Position numbers and translations under genes: made by a program. 30,522 bases of DNA from Muribaculaceae bacterium. GTDB lineage: Bacteria > Bacteroidota > Bacteroidia > Bacteroidales > Muribaculaceae. The notes under the pieces were generated by a model that was given only the letters and a program-made list of their open reading frames with translations, did not search any database and was not told the origin of the DNA. The stretch lies in contig JAHHQT010000015.1 of NCBI GenBank assembly GCA_020026215.1, positions 1 through 30,522 on the forward strand, read 5' to 3'. Each line of letters starts with the position of its first letter. Within the stretch, counting starts at the first letter, position 1. Positions 8,675 to 16,072 of this stretch are shown here, piece by piece.

Positions 8675-9742
8675 TTAATTTTCTCTTTCAGCATCTTTCA
8701 ATTTCTTGCCTGCAAGCATACCGCAAGCTGCCATGATGTCCTCGCCTCTTGAACGGCGAATGGTGCATAACGTTGATTTTTGATTCAAGTAATCGCGGAA
8801 TGCGACCATATTTTTTTCATTGGATGTTTTTAAGTCCACACCCGGAATGGCATGGAAGCGAATCAAGTTTACACGAGCTTTTGTCCCTTTCAACAAATCA
8901 GCCAAAGCGTCGGCATGGCGCATGTCGTCGTTCAAGCCTTCCCACATGATGTATTCCACCGATAAACGGCGTTGGTGGGCAAAGTCATATCCGCGTAGAA
9001 AATCAATCACTGATTCAATCGGATAGGCTTTTTCAACCGGCATCAGATTTTGTCTCTCATTGTGGAATGGAGAGTGTACACTGATGGCGATATGAACATC
9101 TGTATTTTCAATTAATTGTCGTAATTCTTTTAGCTTGCCAATGGATGAAACGGTAATTCTTTTCGGACTCCATGCCAAGCCCCAGCTTTCTGTCATCACA
9201 CGGATGGAATTTAGCACATTGCTGTAGTTGTCCATCGGTTCTCCCATACCCATATAGACGATATTAGTCAGTGTTTCAGATTCAGGAATGCTGAAAATTT
9301 GGTTGATGATTTCGTTGGTGGTTAGATTGCCATGATAGCCTTGCTTGCCTGTCATACAGAAATGGCAGTTCATTTTGCAACCTTTTTGAGATGAAACACA
9401 AAGAGTGGCGCGGTCATTGCCTCTGTCGTTATCGGGAATATAGACACTTTCAATCATTTTGCCGTCGCTTGTCTCAAACAAGTATTTTACTGTGCCGTCG
9501 ATACTTCTCATTTCACTGACAGGCTCTTTGCGACCTACGCAATACGTTTCAGACAATTTTGCTCGATTGGCTTTGGAAAGATTGGTCATCGAATCGATGT
9601 CGGTCACTCTCTTTTCATATAGCCATTGAGCTATTTGTTTGGCTGTAAAACGTGGCATTGACAATTCATTGACCAAGTTAGTCAATTCTTCAAGTGTCAT
9701 ACCCAAAAGTGGTTTCTTTAATATTGGCTCTTTCTGTTCCAT
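8675..9742 (-). CDS. rlmN: RlmN, 23S rRNA A2503 / tRNA A37 C2-methyltransferase (radical SAM)
   Basis: This 355-residue radical SAM enzyme methylates carbon 2 of A2503 in 23S rRNA and of A37 in certain tRNAs. The iron-sulfur motif is CKMNCHFC (C122, C126, C129). C115 lies seven residues earlier and C340 near the C-terminus (AACGMLAG), matching the spacing of the methyl-carrying and resolving cysteines C118 and C355 of the E. coli enzyme. Other family landmarks are YMGMGEPMDNY, ITVSSIG, HIAISVHSPF and VEYIMWEGLND. The N-terminal accessory domain (PRFTAKQIAQWLYEKRV) and the length are normal. The ATG at 9742 is the only good start. It appears to be the first gene of a two-gene unit with the secreted nuclease. 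Confidence 0.96.
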   Translation of the reverse strand: MEQKEPILKKPLLGMTLEELTNLVNELSMPRFTAKQIAQWLYEKRVTDIDSMTNLSKANRAKLSETYCVGRKEPVSEMRSIDGTVKYLFETSDGKMIESVYIPDNDRGNDRATLCVSSQKGCKMNCHFCMTGKQGYHGNLTTNEIINQIFSIPESETLTNIVYMGMGEPMDNYSNVLNSIRVMTESWGLAWSPKRITVSSIGKLKELRQLIENTDVHIAISVHSPFHNERQNLMPVEKAYPIESVIDFLRGYDFAHQRRLSVEYIMWEGLNDDMRHADALADLLKGTKARVNLIRFHAIPGVDLKTSNEKNMVAFRDYLNQKSTLCTIRRSRGEDIMAACGMLAGKKLKDAEREN

Positions 9743-9793
9743 AAAACGTGAATAAGGGATGCAACGTTATCAATAAATTGCGTGAATCTAAAA

Positions 9794-9837
9794 GATTTTA
9801 ATCTTAAAATCAATCGATTTTGTCCGTTGAGGACAAA
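9794..9837. promoter_or_regulatory. Paired inverted repeats upstream of rlmN
   Basis: Two perfect inverted repeats lie side by side: GATTTTAA-TC-TTAAAATC at 9794-9811 and TTTGTCC-GTTGA-GGACAAA at 9819-9837. They sit 50-95 bases upstream of the rlmN start, in the 247-base gap to the next gene. No good -33/-7 promoter was found here on the - strand (only TAACGTTG nearer the gene). Their role as operators or leader hairpins is unproven. Confidence 0.3.
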
Positions 9838-9892
9838 TGAGGGAATATCTCTAACTTTTTGGCATTAATTCGCTAGTGGACAAACAAAAAAT

Positions 9893-9932
9893 GAATATTG
9901 GTAATGATTTGGAGAACTCATTACCAATATTC
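9893..9932 (-). terminator. Intrinsic terminator of the choloylglycine-hydrolase-family gene
   Basis: A perfect 15-bp inverted repeat (9893-9907 with 9918-9932, 10-base loop) lies 57 bases past the stop codon at 9990. On the - strand the hairpin is followed by TTCATTTTTTGTTTG, a U-rich tract. Confidence 0.85.
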
Positions 9933-9989
9933 AAATTGTAGGATTACGCAACTACTTGAGTAGTTTGCGATTGTTTTTACTATTAGTGT

Positions 9990-11084
9990 CTATTTCACAG
10001 GAATATATTCAATTGGTTGTTTTTTGACTTTGTCCAAAGGCCAAGATTGAAATTTCACTTTGCTAAAGTCGATTTTGCTCAAATCAATGCATCTAATAGT
10101 GTAGTTCCATTCAGTTTTGTAGTAGAACTTCAAATTCATCAAGTCCACTGCTGCTGTCCATTGTGTGGCACTTAGAAATTCTGGAGCCTCTTGAGGGTCG
10201 GAGAATTCTGCACCGACCGGTACATCAAAGTTGTTTAAAATTTGGAAGGCTTGAAGAACTGTTCCTTCTCCATCCTTTTGTGGACGAGCTGTTAATTTAT
10301 AGAAAGCAGCTCTGACGAAACGTGAAGGAGGAGTTAGGTCTCCAGGAAGTCCTAATGATGCAGAGCCAATTCCGAACGGTTTTAGAGTGACACCCGGAAC
10401 AATCTCGTGAGTAGGAGCTGCTCCTGCGAAGATATTCACATAGTTGTTCAAATTGGTCATGTGCCAATCGAAATTTGGTGCATTTGTGATAACTTCGATT
10501 TCGTTCTCGAAAATCTTCACTTCCTCATTGATAATTTCAATTACAACTTGACGACCTGTTCTGTCACCGACGTTCCAGTGTACGTTGTCGAACCCATGAC
10601 CATAGGGTATAATGTGTAATTTCCCTATTTCTTTTTCCATTTCTTCTATGGTTGCGAAGTTGCCCAACATCCAAGGGATTAATTGTACGTCCGTGATTGT
10701 TGTTGCATTGTTCGCAGGGTCGTATTCTTCACACTTGCCGTAGTTCGGGAAATAGAACAGTTCCGCTACAAGACCTTTTTCGTTCAGACCTTCTACAACA
10801 AATCTGTCTTCCAGAGCTGAAATGCCTGCATAACCATACTTAGCTGTAAATTTTAAACCATTAGTTCCCGTAGGAGTGAGCGCTGTTTGAGTATAGCCTC
10901 TCGGAACAACTGAATACTTAGCCTCTAGAATAAAGGTACCCCATTCCATCGTTCTTGCGATAACTTTACTTCCATCTTCTGCTTGCATTCCAATTCCAGT
11001 GCAAGCCTCAACATTGTTGTTGGTAATACTTATGGACATTGCCAAAAGGATTGCGACATTGCGCAAATAATTTAATTTGAACAT
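9990..11084 (-). CDS. Choloylglycine hydrolase family protein (bile salt hydrolase / penicillin V acylase-like, Ntn hydrolase)
   Basis: This 364-residue exported linear amide C-N hydrolase would cleave amide bonds of conjugated bile salts, penicillin V or N-acyl signals. The signal peptide ends at NNNVEA, and cleavage there exposes Cys28, the N-terminal nucleophile of this family. Spacing from it fits known members: R44 (+16), E47 (+19, where many have Asp, in ARTMEWG), N201 in ITNAPNFDWH (+173) and an Arg in PPSRFVRA (R255/R258). GLNEKGL and DRTGRQVVIE are further landmarks. The form resembles the gut Bacteroidetes members of the Gram-negative cluster. Whether it prefers bile salts or acyl-homoserine/penicillin substrates cannot be read from sequence. 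It is monocistronic, with a promoter at 11,135-11,165 and a terminator at 9,893-9,932. Confidence 0.9.
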   Translation of the reverse strand: MFKLNYLRNVAILLAMSISITNNNVEACTGIGMQAEDGSKVIARTMEWGTFILEAKYSVVPRGYTQTALTPTGTNGLKFTAKYGYAGISALEDRFVVEGLNEKGLVAELFYFPNYGKCEEYDPANNATTITDVQLIPWMLGNFATIEEMEKEIGKLHIIPYGHGFDNVHWNVGDRTGRQVVIEIINEEVKIFENEIEVITNAPNFDWHMTNLNNYVNIFAGAAPTHEIVPGVTLKPFGIGSASLGLPGDLTPPSRFVRAAFYKLTARPQKDGEGTVLQAFQILNNFDVPVGAEFSDPQEAPEFLSATQWTAAVDLMNLKFYYKTEWNYTIRCIDLSKIDFSKVKFQSWPLDKVKKQPIEYIPVK

Positions 11085-11134
11085 GAGAAAGAAATTTAAT
11101 TTATATCAGTAAAACTGAAGAGTTCAACGTTTAG

Positions 11135-11180
11135 TAAAGATAAAAAACCGATTTTTTAAATGCAAGTATTTGTACAAATA
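11135..11180 (-). promoter_or_regulatory. Promoter of the choloylglycine-hydrolase-family gene with adjacent palindrome
   Basis: On the - strand, TTG (RC of 11163-11165), a 20-base spacer and TATCTTTA (RC of 11135-11142, one mismatch to TAnnTTTG) form a Bacteroidetes-type promoter. The leader is about 45 bases. Directly upstream is a perfect 14-base palindrome, TATTTGTACAAATA at 11167-11180, well placed for an activator or repressor. Confidence 0.45.
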
Positions 11181-11720
11181 TTAACTAAAAATATGTTAAG
11201 TAAATGCTGCCTTGTTTTTATTTTACTAAAAATCAGTACTTTAACTTTATAAATATACGCATTTCTAAATATTAAAAAATATTAATAAGCACTTGTAGTA
11301 TGCTATAAATGAGGTTTAATAGATGAAAACAACCAGTCTGTATATTGTTTTTGGGGACGGAAAAAGGAACATTTTATTTAAACTTTTTGAAAATTCTATG
11401 AATATAGGTTGTTAATATTTTTATGCTTTTTGGGGCGTGCTGATGTATGATTAGAGAAAATTTGTTAAATAGTTGTTAAAATATTTTTATCAAATTTAAG
11501 TAAACGCTTTTAAGCCTGCTGAGAAATTAAAATTTTTGTAAAAGAAAAATATTTAATAAATATTTGAAATCTTTTTGGACTGGCTAATGTCATCACAATT
11601 GTTTAAGCATGAGTGTTTAACAAAAACATTAGCTCGGATTAAATTAAAAATGGTTATAACAGTGGTGGGGTTTATGTTTAGAAACATGGCAGGCACACTG
11701 ATTTTTTGTTGAAATTTTTC
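11181..11720. other. Long AT-rich intergenic stretch
   Basis: This is most of a 667-base spacer between divergent genes, without a convincing protein gene. It contains a 30-codon ORF at 11,323-11,415 (+) preceded by GAGG, and a 51-base two-tier hairpin at 11,583-11,633: an 8-bp outer stem GCTAATGT/ACATTAGC and an inner stem TTGTT/AACAA plus AA/TT across a T-T mismatch. Neither hairpin strand is followed by a T-run. I see no riboswitch or tRNA signature. Confidence 0.4.
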
Positions 11721-11728
11721 TAACTTTG
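11721..11728 (+). promoter_or_regulatory. -7 box of the tdk operon promoter
   Basis: TAACTTTG matches the Bacteroidetes -7 consensus exactly and lies 23 bases before the tdk ATG. No clear -33 TTTG is present at the usual spacing; TTG at 11,709-11,711 is too close. Confidence 0.4.
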
Positions 11729-11751
11729 CGATACAACAAATTAAAACTATC

Positions 11752-12405
11752 ATGTGCGACGAAAAAGTATTAAGAAGAGGTAAACTATATTTCAGGTATG
11801 GAACAATGGGGTCAGCTAAAACTGCCATGTTGTTGACAACAGCATACAATTTTGAAGAACGTAATATGAACTACGTTTGCATGAAACCCAGTATTGATGA
11901 CCGTGAAAAAGATAGTGTCATTCGCTCTCGCATAGGTATCGAACGTCGCTGTTCATGGATTTTTCAAGATAGTGATATGTATAAAATGCTTCTTGAAATC
12001 TTCAAGGAAAGAGGAGAAGTCTGTGAATGGATTCTGATAGATGAAGCTCAGTTCTTGAAAGCTGAGCAAGTTGACCAATTGGCTAAATTGGTTGACGATT
12101 ATGGTGTCAATGTGCTTTGCTACGGTTTGCGTACCGATTTCCAAAGCCACCTTTTCGAAGGATCTCGTCGCTTGTTTGAAATTGCCGATACGATTGATGA
12201 AGTGAAGTCCACTTGTACTTGCGGTCGCAAGACTATCATCAATGCGCGTATTGATAGTTTGGGCAATGTCGTGATGGATGGTGACCAGGTTGAAATTGGA
12301 GGTAACGACAAGTATATGGCGATGTGTCGCCGTTGCTGGTCAAAACGCCGTTGCGAACGTGAAGAATCGGGCACATTGGATTTTGAAGAAGGTTATAAAG
12401 GTTAA
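11752..12405 (+). CDS. tdk: Thymidine kinase (type II)
   Basis: This 217-residue cytosolic enzyme phosphorylates thymidine with ATP to dTMP in pyrimidine salvage. The P-loop is GTMGSAKT (residues 17-24), the Walker B-like catalytic motif is LIDEAQFL (DEAQ 97-100), and YGLRTDFQ (about 124-131) precedes the lasso segment. A structural zinc site is formed by C155, C157, C192 and C195; the first pair is CTC, tighter than the CxxC I expect for the family. It has a P-loop variant (MGSAKT) where most type II kinases have SGKT/S. It is the first gene of a + strand operon with the GtrA-like and DUF456 genes, with no obvious functional link to them. Confidence 0.93.
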   Translation: MCDEKVLRRGKLYFRYGTMGSAKTAMLLTTAYNFEERNMNYVCMKPSIDDREKDSVIRSRIGIERRCSWIFQDSDMYKMLLEIFKERGEVCEWILIDEAQFLKAEQVDQLAKLVDDYGVNVLCYGLRTDFQSHLFEGSRRLFEIADTIDEVKSTCTCGRKTIINARIDSLGNVVMDGDQVEIGGNDKYMAMCRRCWSKRRCEREESGTLDFEEGYKG

Positions 12406-12418
12406 TCCTATATAAATA

Positions 12419-12829
12419 TTGATTTTGGATAAAACTGTAAAAACGAAACGAACCACCAAAGGCAGCCTGTTGAGGTTTGCCGTGGTAGGGTTCAGCAATT
12501 TTGTAATTATTTCACTGACTGTTTGGGTAATGATGGATTTGCTCGAACAACATTATATTCTATCCAATATTTGTGCTTATACTCTTGCCATTGTCAGTAG
12601 TTTTGTGCTCAACAAAGTATGGGTGTTCTGCTCGGACAGTAAAAACTTGGGCCGAGAAATACTCTTATACCTCAGTGCATTCGGTTGCGCTTATGTGGCA
12701 CAATTCCTCTTTATGTGGTCTTTGATTGAATTTGCAGGCATGAATGAATATTTGGCTCAGTTCTTGGGTTTGTTCATTTTCGGTACTGTGAATTTTCTAA
12801 TGAATAAGTTACTTACTTTTCAACATTAA
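12419..12829 (+). CDS. GtrA-family four-helix membrane protein (putative polyprenyl-phosphate-sugar flippase)
   Basis: This 136-residue protein has four predicted membrane helices (about residues 18-41, 44-67, 79-102 and 107-130). The first contains RFAVVGFSNF and the last two end in FGTVNFLMNKLLTF, the characteristic GtrA pattern of conserved N-K-W/F near helix ends (VLNKVWVF and MNKLLTF). Family members move undecaprenyl- or dolichyl-phosphate-linked sugars across the inner membrane for O-antigen or glycan decoration. There is no ATG before the first helix; TTG at 12,419 (or 12,425) is the likely start, 13 bases after the tdk stop, with an in-frame TAA just upstream. The substrate is unknown. 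The sugar aminotransferase cassette 2 kb away on the other strand is a possible but unproven partner. Confidence 0.82.
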   Translation: MILDKTVKTKRTTKGSLLRFAVVGFSNFVIISLTVWVMMDLLEQHYILSNICAYTLAIVSSFVLNKVWVFCSDSKNLGREILLYLSAFGCAYVAQFLFMWSLIEFAGMNEYLAQFLGLFIFGTVNFLMNKLLTFQH

Positions 12830-12843
12830 TCTAATTCTTTGTT

Positions 12844-13332
12844 ATGGACATGACTATTGATATTGTCCTGATTGTATTAGGGGCAATTTGTTTGTTGGTT
12901 GGGTTGATTGGATGTATTGTTCCAATGTTGCCCGGTCCGCCAGTTTCCTATGTGGGATTGTTGCTCATTCACTTTAGTAACCGTGCGCAGTTCTCCATTA
13001 CTGAACTCGTATGGAGTGCAGTAGCTGTGGTTGTGGTGGTTTTGTTGGACTATTTCACCCCAATTATTGGTACGAAGAAATTCGGTGGTACAAAATATGG
13101 TAATTGGGGGTGTATCATAGGCACTTTTGTAGGTCTGTTCTTCACTCCTGCCGGGGGTATAATCTGGGGCCCGTTTGTTGGTGCTGTTGTCGGTGAATTG
13201 TTGGCTAACCGCCCATTCCCTGAAGCATTGAAAGCTGGATTTGGAGCTTTCTTGGGCTTCTTGTTCGGTACATTATTGAAACTTTTGGTTTCTGGCTATT
13301 TCATCTTCCGCGCAATCGCCATCTTTTTTTAA
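12844..13332 (+). CDS. DUF456-family integral membrane protein
   Basis: This 162-residue, very hydrophobic protein has about four to five membrane segments. It starts with a helix followed by GCIVPMLPGPPVSYVGLLL, a Pro/Gly-rich turn that is diagnostic of the DUF456 family. A second repeat of Gly-rich membrane sequence follows: GTKKFGGTKYGNWGCIIGT, then FTPAGGIIWGPFVGAVVGELL. Glycine-zipper-like spacing in the second half suggests tight helix packing. The family has no established function that I know of. It is the last gene of the tdk operon, 14 bases after the GtrA-like gene, followed by a strong terminator. Confidence 0.82.
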   Translation: MDMTIDIVLIVLGAICLLVGLIGCIVPMLPGPPVSYVGLLLIHFSNRAQFSITELVWSAVAVVVVVLLDYFTPIIGTKKFGGTKYGNWGCIIGTFVGLFFTPAGGIIWGPFVGAVVGELLANRPFPEALKAGFGAFLGFLFGTLLKLLVSGYFIFRAIAIFF

Positions 13333-13358
13333 CAAACCATACCTATTGATAACGCTAT

Positions 13359-13393
13359 AAAGGAGCCTTTACTTTAGTGGAGGCTCCTTTTTT
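13359..13393 (+). terminator. Intrinsic terminator of the tdk operon
   Basis: AAAGGAGCCT at 13,359-13,368 pairs perfectly with AGGCTCCTTT at 13,381-13,390 across a 12-base loop, and T residues continue on the + strand. It starts 26 bases after the DUF456 stop codon. Confidence 0.88.
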
Positions 13394-13418
13394 AGGGGTA
13401 AATTAACGAGCATAAAAT

Positions 13419-13453
13419 AAAACAAGACTACCGAAAAAAGATAGTCTTGTTTT
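13419..13453 (-). terminator. Intrinsic terminator of the YitT-family gene
   Basis: A perfect 12-bp stem (AAAACAAGACTA at 13,419-13,430 with TAGTCTTGTTTT at 13,442-13,453) with an 11-base loop. On the - strand it is followed by a T-rich tract. Together with the hairpin at 13,359 it separates two convergent units. Confidence 0.85.
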
Positions 13454-13476
13454 TATATTTTTAGATGAAGGGGAAA

Positions 13477-14421
13477 TTAGCAGGTCTTTTCTGCTTTAGC
13501 TTCTTCTTCGTGCAATTCGTCTTGTTTTTCAAGTCTTCTTCTTGCTTTAACTTTGTTTTCTTCAAATCCCTCGCCATAAACAGTGTTCACATTGGCTTGT
13601 GAAATGAAGGCCTTTGGGTCAACGCTCTTGACAATTCTGTAGATTTGCAATGCTTCAATCTTGCGACAGAAGATAATCAACATTTTCACTTCTTGTTTGG
13701 TGTACCAGCCTGTACCGTCCAAAATGGTGCAACCGCGGTGCATTTCGGTATTGACGATAGTTGCTATGTCATCCCATTTCTTGGAGAAGATGGTGAATTG
13801 AACCGCTTGTTTGTTGGTGTTGACAATCATATCGGCAACGAATGAAAGGAATACCAATACCACGTAACCGTAAACCATTTTGTCAATGCTATGGTGAACA
13901 AAGTAAGAAGATGTGATGACGCACATATCTACATATAGAATCATTCTGCCGACAGACACTTGTTTGTATTTGGAAACCATGGCTGCAATGATATCTGTTC
14001 CACCAGAACTACCATTGTGAGCCAACCCCATGCCAATACCGATACCACATAAGATGGCACCAATAATACAGTTCAATAGGGTATCTTCCAAGAAGATAGG
14101 GTGCGCTTCAAATATCGGTTGTGCAATACCGATAAACAAACTTAGAAATGTAGAACCAAAAACTGTCTTGATGACAAATTCCCACCCCACCGTACGTGAT
14201 GCAATGACAAGCAGGAGAATGTTAATGGAATAGAGTGAAATGGCAACCGGAATACCCATGGATATATAAAGAATGGTAGAAACACCCGGGACACCTCCAA
14301 TAACGACTTGTTCTGGAAGAACAAATCCACAAAATCCGATTGCGTAGAATACCAATCCGATAAGGATCATTATACAATCTTTGACCAATGGCCAAATTGA
14401 TTTTTTGTCTAATTTAATCAT
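13477..14421 (-). CDS. YitT-family membrane protein (DUF161 membrane domain plus DUF2179 cytosolic domain)
   Basis: This 314-residue protein has an N-terminal membrane half with about five to six helices, including GFVLPEQVVIGGVPGVSTIL and GLAHNGSSGGTDIIAAMVSK, both hallmark YitT motifs. A soluble C-terminal DUF2179 domain (about 205-285) has FTIFSKKWDDIA, HRGCTILDGTGWYT and PKAFISQANVNTVYGEGF. The last 25 residues are highly charged (KARRRLEKQDELHEEEAKAE) and end in Cys. The family is widespread and poorly characterised; a transport or sensing role for a small ligand is speculation. The gene is monocistronic, with a TACTTTTG -7 box upstream and a strong terminator downstream. Confidence 0.87.
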   Translation of the reverse strand: MIKLDKKSIWPLVKDCIMILIGLVFYAIGFCGFVLPEQVVIGGVPGVSTILYISMGIPVAISLYSINILLLVIASRTVGWEFVIKTVFGSTFLSLFIGIAQPIFEAHPIFLEDTLLNCIIGAILCGIGIGMGLAHNGSSGGTDIIAAMVSKYKQVSVGRMILYVDMCVITSSYFVHHSIDKMVYGYVVLVFLSFVADMIVNTNKQAVQFTIFSKKWDDIATIVNTEMHRGCTILDGTGWYTKQEVKMLIIFCRKIEALQIYRIVKSVDPKAFISQANVNTVYGEGFEENKVKARRRLEKQDELHEEEAKAEKTC

Positions 14422-14447
14422 CTCTACTTCTAAGTTAATAAGATATG

Positions 14448-14455
14448 CAAAAGTA
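14448..14455 (-). promoter_or_regulatory. -7 box of the YitT-family gene promoter
   Basis: On the - strand this reads TACTTTTG, an exact TAnnTTTG match, 27 bases before the ATG at 14,421. The -33 element is weak (TTAG-like near 14,477-14,480). Confidence 0.4.
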
Positions 14456-14507
14456 CTATTTTATATTTTAGTTTAGCTAAGTATTCACCAATTATTTGTA
14501 AAAAAAT

Positions 14508-15635
14508 CTAAACAAATTTATTTACAATATTTGCGATTTCATGGATGTCGTTTTCTGATACAGATTCTGCAATAGGTAAACTGACCAATGTGTTTGCCAT
14601 GTGTTCGGTAATTGGCAGGTCCAAATGGGAAAATTCTTTGTAGCAAGGTTGTAGGTGTGGAGGTACGGCATAGTGAATATCGGTAGCCACACCATTGACC
14701 GCAAGAAATTCTCGGAATTCATCGCGGCGTTCCGTTACTCTGATTTCGTATTGGTGCCAAACTTGTTTTTCATTTTTGTTAATGATTGGCTTGACAATCA
14801 AGCTATTTTTGATTTCAGCGTCGTAAATCAATGCTTTCTTTTGTCTTTCTGCTGAAATTTCGTCCAAGTGTTTTAACTTCACCAAGAGTATTGCAGCTTG
14901 AATTTCGTCCATTCTGCAATTCAATCCTGCATAGAGGTTGTGGTAGCGGCGGTCGGTGCCGTAGTTCACCAAAGCCTTTACGGTTTGGTATAATTTTTCA
15001 TCGTTGGTAGTGACTGCTCCTGCATCCCCAAATGCGCCAATGTTCTTGGTGGGGTAGAAACTGAATCCCGAGGCATCTCCCAATCCGCCCGTAACGGCTG
15101 TTCCGTGCAGACCGTTGCAATGAGCAACAGCTCCGATGGCTTGGGCATTGTCTTCAATAATTTTTACACCATGTCGTTTTGCCAAGATATTGAGCTTTTC
15201 GTCCCAACAAGGATTACCATATAAATGAACAACCATTACAGCACGAGTTCTCGGTGTAATGGCAGATTCTATTTTATCAATGTCAATATTCATGGTCTTT
15301 TCAGACGGTTCAACGAATATCGGTTTCAAACGGTTGTCGGTAACTGCAAGAATAGATGCAATGTAAGTGTTTGCCGGGACAATCACTTCATCGCCTTCCT
15401 GCATGACACCCATTTCAATGTAGGCTCGGAAAATCAGGCGCAAGGCATCCAGACCGTTGCTGCAGGCTACACAAAATTGAGTTTGTGCCACTTCAGCCAC
15501 TTTCTGTTCGAGGGTGGCAATGTTCTTGCCGTTGAGATACCAGCCTGATTCGATGACATCGCAAACCACACGCTTGATTTCTTCTTCGTACGGAAGATTG
15601 CATTTTTTCAATGACAAAAAGTCTATTTTGTTCAT
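14508..15635 (-). CDS. DegT/DnrJ/EryC1/StrS-family sugar aminotransferase (FdtB/QdtB-like)
   Basis: This 375-residue PLP enzyme is predicted to transaminate a nucleotide-linked 3-keto-6-deoxyhexose, using glutamate, to the 3-amino sugar (Fuc3N or Qui3N type). Landmarks are the N-terminal SLKKCNLPYEEEI and SGWYLNG, cofactor-binding CSNGLDALRL, IIEDNAQAIGA with D162 facing the pyridine nitrogen, and SFYPTKNIGAFGDAG with K197 as the Schiff-base lysine. LNCRMDEIQAAIL and VDxHYAVPPHLQ-like segments (DIHYAVPPHLQP) complete the fold. Length is normal. It overlaps the upstream cupin gene by 4 bases, which makes the 3-keto substrate assignment much stronger than the aminotransferase sequence alone. 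No terminator was seen after it. Confidence 0.9.
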   Translation of the reverse strand: MNKIDFLSLKKCNLPYEEEIKRVVCDVIESGWYLNGKNIATLEQKVAEVAQTQFCVACSNGLDALRLIFRAYIEMGVMQEGDEVIVPANTYIASILAVTDNRLKPIFVEPSEKTMNIDIDKIESAITPRTRAVMVVHLYGNPCWDEKLNILAKRHGVKIIEDNAQAIGAVAHCNGLHGTAVTGGLGDASGFSFYPTKNIGAFGDAGAVTTNDEKLYQTVKALVNYGTDRRYHNLYAGLNCRMDEIQAAILLVKLKHLDEISAERQKKALIYDAEIKNSLIVKPIINKNEKQVWHQYEIRVTERRDEFREFLAVNGVATDIHYAVPPHLQPCYKEFSHLDLPITEHMANTLVSLPIAESVSENDIHEIANIVNKFV

Positions 15636-16072
15636 TTCTTCTTGTCTTTAGTTAGCGATTTAAAAACGTCATATTCACGGACATAATCGGCTTCGCAATA
15701 TTTGTCGGAGGCCAATACCAGACAGATAGAGCCTGATGAGAAATTATTCAGCGTACGCCAGATGCCTGGATGGGCATGTAGAGCCACATTGGAACGGTTG
15801 AGTGTCACTACTTTCTTTTTCACGCCGTCGTCAATCTCCACATTGAAACTGCCACTGACTGCAATAATCAGTTCATGGCATTCGTAGTGGGAGTGACCGC
15901 CACGTTCTTCACCTCCGGGTATATCATAAAGGTAATATACGCGTTTGATGTCGAAAGGAATATGCAACCCGTTCTCAATCACCGTCAAGTTGCCGTTTTC
16001 GTGGGAGTGCTTGTCCAATGTGATGAGTTCGCATTGATCTACGTCTGACGTTATATGTGAATCTGTGCTCAT
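15632..16072 (-). CDS. FdtA/QdtA-like cupin sugar 3,4-ketoisomerase, copy 2 (complete HxH motif)
   Basis: This 146-residue WxcM-like cupin is predicted to isomerise dTDP-4-keto-6-deoxyglucose to the 3-keto form used by the downstream aminotransferase. It has the expected YLYDIPGGEERGGHSH motif, with H60 and H62 as the paired active-site histidines known from FdtA. A further cupin strand follows (ELIIAVSGSFNVEIDDG), then the WRTLNNFSSGSICLVLAS block and the family-typical tail DYVREYDVFKSL. Where many members have LYxPPxxWRE, this copy reads LHAHPGIWRTL. It overlaps the gene on each side by 4 bases (16,069-16,072 and 15,632-15,635), so the three genes are translationally coupled. The N-terminal 14 residues extend beyond the usual family start. 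Confidence 0.85.
   Translation of the reverse strand: MSTDSHITSDVDQCELITLDKHSHENGNLTVIENGLHIPFDIKRVYYLYDIPGGEERGGHSHYECHELIIAVSGSFNVEIDDGVKKKVVTLNRSNVALHAHPGIWRTLNNFSSGSICLVLASDKYCEADYVREYDVFKSLTKDKKK

Noticed and set aside
8659..8694. Longer start of the endonuclease I gene at 8,694
   Set aside because: It would add 12 polar residues before the signal peptide and overlap the end of rlmN; ATG 8,658 is the natural start.
9990..11084. Reading the VEAC of the choloylglycine-hydrolase-like protein as a lipobox
   Set aside because: Glu at -2 is atypical, and lipidation of Cys28 would block the N-terminal nucleophile that the rest of the active site requires.
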